Origin: Dichomitus squalens LYAD-421 SS1
Taxonomy: Eukaryota > Basidiomycota > Agaricomycetes > Polyporales > Polyporaceae
Assembly (NCBI RefSeq): GCF_000275845.1
Contig: NW_006766884.1
Span: 265,976 to 329,975 of the forward strand
Reading direction: 5' to 3'
DNA: 64,000 bases
In this document: piece after piece, positions 46,201 to 56,237 of the stretch
Layout: each line of letters begins with the position of its first letter
How positions within the stretch are numbered: the first letter of the stretch is position 1
Made by a program: the position numbers and the translations under genes
Notes under the pieces: model-generated
Told to the model about the DNA's origin: nothing
Databases searched by the model: none
Seen by the model: only the letters and a program-made list of their open reading frames with translations

Positions 46201-48207
46201 ACCGCTCGACCGCGAGATGACCCGAACACGTCCCTTGGTCATTGCATATGCGACCCATTGAGTCGCGCCGATGGTCGTTCCAGGAAGGAAGGTAGAGTCG
46301 ACCTTGACGAGAGCGATCGCCGTCGACTTCACGGCATCTTGAGGCGCCTGGATCTCGTCAAGAGGCTGCGAGACGTCGAAGACGATCGCCTGAGATTGCG
46401 CACTGTCGAGAGGTACTCAGTCCATTTTCGGATGCCTTACAATCAATGTGTAACACTCACATGGGACTGGTGTTCTTGCCTTTGGGAGCGCCGCCTCGTC
46501 TGTTCTCGTAGCTGCCGCGCTGTGGCAATGGCGAGCTCTCCTTGTCTCGGCCATACTGTCCACTGTAAGGACCCTGGGAGAAACCGCCTTGGCCGATGGG
46601 CGAGTCTGCTGCACGACGCTGCTGCTGCTGACGCGCTGGTTGACTAACCTGCTTGGGAGGAGAGGCACGCGGCGAACCCGTAGGTTGGACAGGCTGTGGG
46701 GGCAGAGGGCGCGAACGAGGCTGAATAGGCTCGTGCTGCGGCTCCTCCGGCTGGTAAGACTCGTAAGGACTGACAACGTGTTGGGTCGGCTGGGGCTGGA
46801 GCGCTTGTCCCCGCGTGAGTTGGTCCATCAGGTTTTCGACCGACTTGCGCTTGGGGTCGACTGCTGGGGTATTCCAAGAGGATAGGTCCTCGGCTTGCTG
46901 GGGCGGTGGAGGCTTCCTCTTCGCGCCAGGGCTTGTGCCCGACAATGCATCGAACGGAGAATAGAAATCGAACATGGAACGGCGAGCGGGCGATGGTGCG
47001 CGCTGCTGACTGTCTTGTGGGGCGTGTATACCGACGGACCCCTCACGGTCGTGCGGATAGGGAGCCTCAGGCGGAAGGGCGTACTCGTCATGGTGCGATG
47101 GCTCGGCGGACTCCTGCATGTAGGGCGGCGACGGTCCCGATGGCGGAAGCGAGATGGGGGTCTGCTGCGTCTCGGATTGGGAGAACTTCTGTGCACTACA
47201 CAAACATAGGAGTGAGATTGCGACGTTAACTGACAAATAGCAGCAAGGGAGTGGCAACTCTCGAGTTGCTTGCGAGGCAAGGACCTAGACAAGCTCAGAT
47301 TATGTAGTGCCACTTCATCGTCATACGCAGGAGGTACCGCAGCACAAACGCGCGATGCGGAAGACAAATCGGCAGAGTATATGCACGCCGAGCGAGCACC
47401 GGACCCAACCGACGAATCGCTCAGGATTTGAGTACCATCTGTGCTAAAGCTAGCAGCGGTAGGAGTGGGACCCAGCAAAGCAGACGATGGAAGATCGTCT
47501 AGCGTGCATTCATGCATCATGATTTCGCATCGCGCAAGCCTCGGAGACAGGAACCTTTCCTCCAAGGCCATCGCCCAAGCCCAGGGTGCATGTCGGTGCC
47601 CAAGACGGAAGTATGACCTCCCAAGACGGAGCGCGAACGTAATGAAGCTAAGCACTCACCCAGACATCAACTGCTCCAGCAACAATTTTCCTTGAGACTC
47701 GCTGCTCGACATGCCTGGCCTCGGCGCGGAACCCGGTGGTGTGGGTACTTGCTGCGGCTGGACCGGGCCAATGGGTTGAATGGGTTGAGGGTTGGAGGAG
47801 GGGGAAGAGACGGCTCCAAGAAGAGACAAGAGAGCGTTCTGCCGCTCGGTCGCCTGGCTGCTGGGGCCAGACACGTTGGAAGAGATAGACGCAGCGTTCC
47901 CGGACGCTGGGGTCGCGGGCCCCGAGCCTGGCTGCTCCTGGGGGCCCTGATAGATACTTGCGCTCGCAATGCTCGGCTGCGGGCTAATGTGAGAAGTAGA
48001 AGGGGCATTCAAGTTGTGGAGGAGTGAGTCGAGATGAGATGGGACGGCGTTCGGCGGTGAGATCTCGCGATGGGAGGGCGCGGGCGACACATGGGGCTCG
48101 CTGGACGGGCCAGGGACGTGGGGGACCATGTGGAACTGGGAGGAGGGCGGGGGCGGGGTTGCGGGGCCACGCGAAAAGACGTTATCTCTGTTGGTTACGG
48201 GATCCAT
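43242..48207 (-). CDS. EDC4: EDC4-like decapping enhancer (WD40 and coiled-coil scaffold)
   Basis: EDC4/Ge-1/Varicose proteins scaffold the Dcp1-Dcp2 decapping complex in P-bodies. The model runs from the ATG at 48207 to the TGA at 43242-43244, roughly 1,350-1,400 residues. Exon 1 (47660-48207) and exon 2 (46461-47195) are Ser/Pro/Gln-rich and disordered, with SLLHNLNAPS and KLLLEQLMSG as possible short linear motifs. Exons at about 46420-44700 encode the WD40 domain (WVAYAMTKGRVRVISR, DGGLVVWELPDVI, AVKWHPQQPDLVAVAS, TMWNIRDKLPFWSH). A Lys/Glu/Gly-rich linker follows, then coiled coils (EEVRQNEQAADFVRQEKILK, REIRTEILNLKKEILTWQ). Next come a Pro/Gln-rich stretch and an alpha-helical C-terminal domain (ESFKVSMWWLQRAATVLN) of the Ge-1 type. 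The 464-bp first intron is long for this genome. Confidence 0.87.
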
Positions 48208-48584
48208 TGGGGCGATCGCAGAGAGCAACGAGCAGGAAATGGCCCGGAGGATGTGTGAAGAGGGGGGGAGATAGGGGAGAACGCGAAGGACGAGCGCGAT
48301 GAAGGCGGGTGTATACCACAGACAACGAGGTAAACACGCGTTCCCGGCTAACTCCGCTCACCGCCCACACCACCCAATCCCCGCGCGACCGTCCGGACTG
48401 GCCTCTTTGTGGGACCATGGTCCGTGCTATCACTCCTGCTTGCTGCGTCGTGATCCCACCGATGACACGGGTACCACACCGGACAATAACGTGCACGCGG
48501 GCAGGCAAACACGAAGCACAAACAACCCGTCTTCAATCTGGGGTTCTACTAGTACATTGTCCATGACATCCACAGTCGCCGACC
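48208..48584. other. Intergenic, EDC4 promoter region
   Basis: This is 377 bp between the EDC4-like start and the stop of the intradiol dioxygenase gene, both minus. No specific site was recognised. Confidence 0.45.
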
Positions 48585-50422
48585 TCACAGAGAAACAGCC
48601 GCATTCTTCGCCGCAGCTTCAGCCTTCTCCTTGAACGCTTTCGCCGCCAGGTCCTCCGGAACCAGGATGATGTCGCGCTGCAGCAGCTTGAAGGTGTCGC
48701 CCTTCGGGAAGCCTCGCTTTCGCGCCTCGGCCTCGTCCTTGATCGTTTGCAGTTTCTACATTCCGTGACATCAGCCGATCTGATGCCTGAACACCACCAC
48801 GTTATTGCTCACCACGACGAGCGATTTCTTGACCCCAAATACCGCATCGCTCTCCAAGTACAGGTCGCCTTCTGGGTAGAACGCCGTAGTCAGCTTGCGA
48901 TAGCCAGGCGCCTCGATCATGAGGTGCAGGTGATTCGGGCGCATGTTGTGTCTACCAATTCCCAGAAGCAACTCGCCGACAGGTCCCTGCAAGTGACGTC
49001 AACGACCCCCGGACCATGAGCATAGCATCGTGGGTTGACCTACATCTCCTGGGATCGGATAGGCGACGGGCACCACAGCGCGGTATCCGAAGTGGCCATC
49101 CTGGTCCGAATGCAGACGTCCTCTGCAGTCCGGCCGATCTCGGGTGGTATACTGAGTGTCGTAGAAGCCTGCGGACCGTAGTCGTGAATGGATAAGGAAA
49201 GGATTAGGCGCAGCGGCCGACTGACCGTTCGCATCCGTCTCCCATGTCTCGACAGTAGCGTTCGGAATGGGCGTCCCGTCTACGCTGAGAACTCGTCCTT
49301 CGACATACATGTACTCCCCTTTGCCCTCCGACGCGATGGAATCGCCGTTTGCCACTGAAATCGCGGTCCGTAAGTCCTGATAATACTCACGCAGCAGGAG
49401 TCTTGAACTCAATCGCTTACCATCGGGAGCATCTTCGGTGAAAAACGGTCCGAGGACGCTGCTCTCCGTCGCGCCGTTCTCCGGAGGGTTGTTTATGGCG
49501 TCCACTAGTGCAGATACTCCCAGGACATCGGACAGGAGGATAAACTCCTGGCGGATAGGCGTACACGTCTGTCCGACGCGGGTCAGGAACTTGATGGTCT
49601 GGTCCCACTCCGCTGTCGTCAAACTGGGTAGATGCAGTTAGCACTGGCAAGCCATCTGCCTTGGACGCAACAAGGGTAGTGCTACAAGACACTATACGGC
49701 CCAGCGGCCACTCCGCGGAAGCCGGCATCCAGGCCTTGACAAGAATCTTACAGGGCTGACGGGATGCATGCTATGAGGCGAACGCACAGTGATAAAGACT
49801 GACACGTGCTGTTTTTCAAGCAAGAGATGTGCTTCCCAACACGGCCACCCCCAAGGATACGATATCTTTAGCCCCGCGGACCGCCGCGTGGCGGGTACAT
49901 TAGATCTATACTGACCGCACCCACCGCCAGTGACGGCATAATTTCCGTGGTGCGTTAGACCAATTGACCACCCTTCAGCCACAAGGGATGCAACCATCAC
50001 GTTGTGTGGCTGAGTGCCACTGCTTCCCAGATACAAGGCGGCCGGCAGGCAGCATGCATAGACTGTTCTTGTGTTTTTGCCTGCTCATTATGGCGCAACC
50101 CACCTTGTCTCCCGTACGAATGAATGTAGATGGGCGACGAGGTTCCTCAATAGGAATCGCTTGCGACTAGGAGGCTTGAGTCAGGATATATGCGCTTCCC
50201 ACAGGCTGTCCAGCATACGCACTCGTCCGGAGTCAGCTCCGTGAGCTTGAACATGTTGGCCGTAATCACATCTGGGCTATCTGGAGTCTGCACAGATGTG
50301 ACGAGCGATTCAGTTACATCTCAGTCGGGAAGCTGTAGGTCTTGCATGTTACTTACCGGGAGCTGGAACGGAGGAGGCGGGATGCCATTCGCTACAGCCT
50401 TGCCGTCATCATGTCCTGCCAT
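48585..50422 (-). CDS. Intradiol ring-cleavage dioxygenase (catechol/hydroxyquinol 1,2-dioxygenase type)
   Basis: These non-haem Fe(III) enzymes split catechols between the hydroxyls, feeding the beta-ketoadipate or hydroxyquinol pathway. Eight exons (50357-50422, 50223-50287, 50104-50166, 49421-49623, 49226-49354, 49044-49168, 48813-48986, 48585-48755) sum to 996 nt (331 residues) and the frame closes. The N-terminal helical domain includes NLVAHLHSFVRETSLTTAEW and FLTRVGQTCTPIRQEFILLS. The iron ligands fit two tyrosines, in GFYDTQYTTRD and DGHFGYRAVVP, and two histidines in MRPNHLHLMI. There is no signal peptide, so it is intracellular. The N-terminal helical domain favours the catechol/hydroxyquinol 1,2 group over protocatechuate 3,4-dioxygenase. 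Intron 3, 49624-50103, is 480 bp, far above the local norm. Confidence 0.88.
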
Positions 50423-51258
50423 GGTTCCTCGAGTGCTGGATTAGCTTCACGGGAGGGTCGTCCTAGATGTTTAAGCAGCGAGCAGGCGTAGGAGCTGAAG
50501 ACAGAGCGTCGATCCGAGGACCGTCTTTATCGACCTACCGATCACCGCCCGTATTTAACGTGCCCTGGCCTCCGATACCAGGCCGAGCGCACAGGCCTCG
50601 CTCGGATGCGGGGCAGCAAACCGCGAGAACGACGCCGTCTGACCGAGTGCACTCACCCTGTACGCCGGATCCCCAGATATAGAAAGTCATGTGTGCCCTG
50701 GAAAACACTTGACCCGATCCTGGTCCTCCCAGCTCACGTACGGCAGAGGGGGCAACGACCATATTTGAGGCGGCAGACGCCACGAATCTCAAGTGGAGAA
50801 GCGTGCTTGCATCAGCACGGAGGTAAGTCAGGAAGCTTGGTGCGGCGCAGAAGCGTGTCTCTGTCAGAAATGATCACGGTAGGACTTTTGCATGCTGCGA
50901 GGATGAGCGATCAAGCCGTAATGTCAATATTTGGAAGCCCGAGTTTGCGAAGGTCGGCGATGCGACAACAGACCACGCTGTACAGTAAGTAGATCACAGA
51001 AAACGAAGTGCGGAAGGGGGACAACGACACGGCGCACGACGCGCCTTGCGACGCGTCTCGATCCCGAAATGTGCGTCTCCGCCACGTGCGCTGCCGATGC
51101 ACAGTCGCCAGAGCGCCCGCACCGTCTCGAGCAGCAACACCGCCGACAGCGTCGCGGCCACCCACCTCCTTCACCCCGTCCGCCGTCCTCGTTCTGCCCA
51201 CTACCCCCTTGACCTTCGCGCCCGTAGTTCCCGACGACATCCTTCACGATCAGACAAA
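50423..51258. other. Divergent promoter region
   Basis: This is 836 bp between the starts of the intradiol dioxygenase gene (-) and SFT2 (+). It should hold both promoters. Short open frames here looked like noise. Confidence 0.45.
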
Positions 51259-52148
51259 ATGGCGACAGCTAACTCCAAGGGCTGGTTCAACCTAGAAGCC
51301 GCGGGCGGCGTCATTCCTGATACGCAGTTCTTCGAGGGCGACTCGGCATTCAGCTTCCTCGGGCTGACGAGGACGCAGCGGTTGTATGGGTTTATTGGAT
51401 GGTGCGTCCTTCACATCATACACCAGATATAACATGGGGAAGACCAAATGTATTGCTCGAGCTAATACGCCGCTCATGGATTAAATTGGACAGCCTTGCT
51501 ATCGGCTTCGTCCTGAGTTTGCTCGGGAGCATCTTCCTGTTCCTGGGCTCGCTCACGAGCTTCGCCCGTACGTACCGCTTTCTTGACTCGTCGGAAATTC
51601 ATCAACGCTTTCACGGCAGTCCTGTATGCGCTTGGTACAATTATTGCTTTGATTGGAACCGGCTTCCTCATTGGGGTGCGTCGACTACAACACCCTGCAC
51701 GTGTATATCTACTCATATCAATATCGAAATGTCTAGTTCTTCAAGCAAGTCAAAATGGTATGGAATACTACCCATTTGATGTCACAAGGCATGAACGGAG
51801 GCTCACGTGCCACAATCCTATATCACCTAGATGTTCAAGCCAGTACGAGTAGTCGCGACCATCATCTTCCTCGCCTCCATAGGCCTCATCTTCGTTGGCG
51901 CGTTTGTCATCCGCAGCGACGTAAGTCCTCCACGTCATGCTCACATCTGACATCGAAGCTCACGCTGCTCTTCTCAGATCCTCTGCATCAGTAAGCGCCA
52001 AGCTCTAGTTTGATCACTAGCTTCTCCCCATTGCTGACACTTCTCCTTTACAGTCTTCGTGATCATCGAGTACCTTGCCTACACATGGTACACGCTCTCC
52101 TACATCCCCTACGCACGAACAGCCATCCTGAAGGTATTCGGGCTCTGA
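51259..52148 (+). CDS. SFT2: Vesicle transport protein Sft2 (Got1/Sft2 family)
   Basis: Sft2 is a four-span Golgi membrane protein acting in endosome-to-Golgi and intra-Golgi fusion. Seven exons (51259-51401, 51494-51567, 51620-51675, 51737-51757, 51831-51920, 51978-51990, 52054-52148) sum to 492 nt (163 residues) and the frame closes. The transmembrane segments read LAIGFVLSLLGSIFLFLG, LYALGTIIALIGTGFLIG, VVATIIFLASIGLIFVGAF and the ILCIIFVIIEYLAYTWYTLS span. The loop FFKQVKMMFKP and the tail SYIPYARTAILKVFGL are typical. Two exons are tiny: 21 nt coding FFKQVKM and 13 nt coding ILCI plus one base. Gene prediction without transcripts would be prone to skip them. Confidence 0.9.
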
Positions 52149-52815
52149 CGTGGTCCCTTGCGCAATCCTCTCACCCGTGCGGGCTACTACCTGGCCTTAG
52201 CACGGCATCCGACCAAGTGTTCACCTCCGCTATGCCCTTTCTTCTCTTGACTTGTCGTGTCCGCGGGCTACCCTGGATGTACCTATCTAATACCTCACGA
52301 ATGCACAGAACTTGTAAGACTATAATATGCATCTGCACCTTCAAGCCTATAAAATCCGTCGCCCAAGATTAATCTTACCGATATACATACAGCATGATCA
52401 TGAGCCACCGTGGATGAATGGTCTGGGCGGAAATTACGATTGCTGCCGCAGCTAGCAGTGCGTACACCTGCCTCAGGACAGGGTGCCTTCTGCGATACAG
52501 CCGGGACCCAAGGCAACGTACCTGCAGCAAATGAGGGTATCATGCGTTCAAGACGTCTATCGAGATGGTAGCCTGACCCCACACGCAGCACCGGAACAAG
52601 AAGTCTTGCATATAAGTACAATTCGATGATGAATTTGATGATACATTTGCTTCCGTTCCTAGTCCGTCTCAGCTTAGTCTGAGACAACTCACGCATTCTC
52701 TTCCATCTCTCCACGGCCTCCACGGCCGTCACAGATGGCTGCGTCTTGGATATATTCATCAGGTGAGATGGAAGCACAGAAGGGCTGCTGAGCCGCAGAG
52801 GACCACGTACCGCGC
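52149..52815. other. Convergent intergenic region with an open minus-strand frame
   Basis: This is 667 bp between the stops of SFT2 (+) and GLO2 (-). A minus-strand frame is open over about 52295-52819 (174 codons). It includes an ATG at about 52760 followed by a protein-like stretch starting MNISKTQPSVTAVEAVERW. No family was recognised and it is not called as a gene. Confidence 0.4.
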
Positions 52816-54001
52816 TCACCCCTTGAAGTTATTCTTGAGCGTCCTGAGCGCGTCCATGACGTGGGCGGCCTCACCGCCCCCCGTGGCTTGCCTGTGCGGC
52901 CACAATCAAATTAGCACACATTCTCCAGCCGAAGGACATCCCAGAATCCAGCGGCCGTGGATCCACCGGAGTATCTCTAGTCGAAGGGGGACCACACGCA
53001 CTGGATGGCCGGCGTGTCGAGCCGCATGAACGGGTTCCAGTCCCTCTCGTCCCCGATCGTCGTCCGCTCGCTGGGCACGACACCGCTCTGGATGAGCGTG
53101 TCGAGCCGGCGCAGGGCGGGGTTCTCCGGGTCGACGCTCTTCGCGAACGCGAGGTTGCCCCTGGTGTACTCGTGCCCGTCGTAAACGACGGTCGCGGCGG
53201 GGAGCGCGCCGAGCTTCGCGAGCGCGGCGTGCATCTCGGCGCCGGTGCCCTCGAAGAAGCGGCCGCAGCCGGCGACGAAGAGCGTGTCGCCCGTGAATAC
53301 GCCGCCGGGGTGGGTGCCCGCGGCGTCGGTGACGTGGTAGCAGATGGAGTCCTGCGTGTGGCAGGGCGTCGCGAGGCACCTGGGTTGTGGATGGGGATGT
53401 TAGGGCATGCGGGCGGTCAATCACCGATGAAGTATGAGACAAGGGCGGGTGCGGTGGACGCACCGGACGTTGATGCTGGCCACTTTGAATTCATCCTTGT
53501 CCTTGACGAGCTTGGACAGCGCCGGGATCTTGTCGCTGCCGCCGTAGATCGGAGCATCTGGGTAGGCTGCAGCCTGTCGGGGCGCAGTGGTCAAGACGGG
53601 TGCTATATCCAACCGGGACGTCGCGATGCACGTACGAAGTCCTGACCGCACAACGCCCTGTTAGGTCACTCGCGGCGAGAAGAGGGGCAGGAGGCGGTAC
53701 AGACCTTGTTCCCACCGCTGTGATCGAAGTGGTGGTGTGTGGTAATGGCGGCGATGATCTGGACACCAGCCTTCTCGGCGGCTTGCTGGACTTTGGGGAC
53801 GTCGTAGGGGTCTACTGCAGCCGCTTGATTGGACGCATCGTCGATGAGGAGGTACGCGTAGTTGTCGTCGCGGACGGGCACGGGGACGACCTTCATGCTT
53901 GCGGCGGCGGTGGACGAGAAAGGGGCTGTTCGAGCTCGGAGGGCGGAGGGAGAGCTGAGACAAGGGGCCAGTGCTTGGTGGATGAGACGGGCTGAGAGCA
54001 T
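52816..54001 (-). CDS. GLO2: Hydroxyacylglutathione hydrolase (glyoxalase II)
   Basis: Glyoxalase II hydrolyses S-D-lactoylglutathione to D-lactate and glutathione in methylglyoxal detoxification. Four exons (53705-54001, 53464-53573, 53002-53379, 52816-52891) sum to 861 nt (286 residues) and the frame closes. The metallo-beta-lactamase metal motif is ITTHHHFDHSGGN. Other metal and substrate residues lie in CLATPCHTQDSICYHV, GVFTGDTLFVAGCGRFFEG and VVYDGHEYTRGNLAFA; the C-terminal domain includes WNPFMRLDTPA. The first 35 residues (MLSARLIHQALAPCL, rich in Arg/Ser/Ala) fit a mitochondrial presequence. A second ATG at residue 36 (MKVVPVPVRDDNYAY) starts exactly where cytosolic homologues begin, so both forms may arise from one gene. 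Confidence 0.93.
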
Positions 54002-54474
54002 CGGTCAGCAACTGAGCACACTCTCTGTACATTACAGTAATACTTACCCACTCCCACTCGATGCACATCCCGGAAACAGAGACGGCATCGCGGACCGCCA
54101 TTTCGCGATCGACACCGAGTTCGATGCGAGCGCCCGCAGCTTGCGAACGTTGATGCTCTCTGTCAATACGCTCTGTACGTGACTCTGCTTGTCGTACTAG
54201 GCTCGCCGTCGTCATGATCCTGCTCGCTGACTATATCCATGTACTCGCTTCCCGCGACTGACCGCCAGATGTTGGACCTAAGTATCGATAGACAGGATCT
54301 GATGGTTAACTCCATCAGGCTTCGGTGACTGCGAAGCTGTTGCGCGCCCGTCCCGCTGCGACCCCTGCGAGATGCATAGTCATTCCCTCACCGCCTCACC
54401 CCCTTAGTGGTTGTCCTCATTCCTATCCCAGGCGGACATCCATCTTGCCCTCCTCCCTCTCCACTAGCAGCCTC
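54002..54474. other. Divergent intergenic region
   Basis: This is about 470 bp between GLO2 (-) and the presumed start of the membrane-protein gene (+). C/T-rich sequence at 54340-54470 resembles a fungal 5' leader. Confidence 0.4.
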
Positions 54475-55655
54475 ATGGTCTCTCCTGATCAGGCCCTGAC
54501 CGCTCCTCCGTCAAGGAGAACACCAGTGCGTCTCCGGATTCTCCTATGCTCGGCCTATCTCCTCGCCTTTTAACTATGACGCTATATGACAGCTGGCTCG
54601 TCGAAGCTCAGGACGTTTGACTACTAGTGTGCTGGACCCCCACCAGCCTTGGCAACAGTTCCTTAGTCAAGCTGAGGAGCTCTGCGGTACCTATGACGCC
54701 CACAACATATCTGTGTCATGCTGGGTCAGCCAAGTCCTGCCCGTTGTCGGATCACCTAAATCTCCTTGCGAGGAAAAGAACGCTGCCTGTGCTTCTTCGT
54801 ATATCTCCGTTATGTCTATGCGTTATACAAGTCTCTACACCTCATCAACCAACAACCCGGTCTCTTCATCGAGCATCACTGCTACCTCCACTTCGCATAC
54901 TCTATCATCCACCCCGCCAGGCACATCGGCGAACAGTCCAACCTCAGTGACTCAAGTCGCTACAAGCTCTAACGACACCACTTCGACAGCTGCTAGTCCA
55001 GGAGGGACAGGTGGGGCCAGTGCCGGTGACTCGCAGGGTGGTACGTCGCTGAGTCATTGGTCGGTGGAAGATTGAACGAGCTCTTTTCTCTCTAGCCCCT
55101 TCAATTCCCGCATCGATCGTCTCTACGCCGTCCGAAGACAGTCCTACAACAGGCCCACCCGCAGAGACGGACTCGTCTTTAAATGCTCTAGGACCCTCGC
55201 CCTCAGCCGTCGCGCATGGCGGTTCGCCACACTCCGGACTGCCAAGCAATGCCACAACGAGCACACGCCTATCCGCATCCAAGTCCTCTCCCAACGCGGG
55301 CGCGATCGCAGGCGGGGTCACCGGCGGCCTCCTAATAATCGCGCTCCTCGGCGCCCTAGCGTTCTTCTTCCGCCGTCAGCGGCGCAAAGCGCGCATACCG
55401 CCTTCCGCCGAGTTCATGCACATGGCCCGTGGGGGCGCGGGGGGCCCAGAACTAGCGTTCGTGTCCTTCGACCCCGACACCCCAACAAAGCACATACCGC
55501 TCGCGCGACAGAGCTCGATCGAGGACGACGAGCGGCCGCCTGCTTTCACGCCCGGGAGCTACTCGGACCCTATTCTCGAAAAGGTGCACGCGTCCGCGGC
55601 GATGCGCGACCAGTATGGTGTTGGGCACGAGGAGGGCGGCTTTGAGGCGTATTAG
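54475..55655 (+). CDS. Ser/Thr-rich single-pass membrane protein, unknown function
   Basis: Three exons (54475-54525, 54593-55040, 55096-55655) give 1059 nt (352 residues) in one frame, though exon 1 is the weakest part. The first half holds a small Cys-containing region (WQQFLSQAEELCGTYD and CWVSQVLPVV). It is followed by about 150 Ser/Thr/Pro-rich residues likely to be O-glycosylated. A single hydrophobic span, AIAGGVTGGLLIIALLGALA, is followed by FFFRRQRRKARI, the usual stop-transfer. The cytosolic tail of about 85 residues includes SFDPDTPTKHIPLARQSSIE. This layout is common in basidiomycete cell-surface proteins. No clear signal peptide was recovered; an alternative 5' exon may supply it. 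Confidence 0.6.
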
Positions 55656-56237
55656 GGAAGGAGGGACATTCGAAGTTCGAAAGGGGATGGAGGCATGGCG
55701 CGGTGTTCGTTCATTTTAGTTGCTCTTCGCCCAGTCTAGTCGCTGCTCTTGCGTTGCGCGACCTCCCACTCGTTCTTGGTTTACATACCCCAGAGATCTG
55801 AAGCTGTAAGTTATTCGCTCCTTGTCTAGGTGCCATATCTTGTACTCTATACCGGACGTTGTTGTACATGTATGCATGCATGCTATCTTTCCATTCGTTA
55901 TGGTGTCACACACCTTCTGCCCTGCATTACTCACGAGATATCCTGCTCCTAGGAGGCTGATACTAGACACTGCACGACTTTCAATTTCGCAAGGGAGAAG
56001 ACTCATGAATATGACAGTCACACGGTAGGAGATATCGTACAGTAGCGTCCCGAGTCATGATTGTGTCGGAACAACAGGCATGACGAGGGAATCACATCAA
56101 CGTCAACGATCGATATCAATCACATACACAAGACCGAATACTCGATTGCGGCTAGGTGGTACCAGGGGGGAACTCAGCTCACAACCACCGGGCATGCGCG
56201 ACGACCTGGAACGCGGTGGGGAGAGGTGGCGGACGAG
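55656..56237. other. Convergent intergenic region
   Basis: This is 582 bp between the stops of the membrane-protein gene (+) and the first Argonaute gene (-). No additional feature was recognised. Confidence 0.4.
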
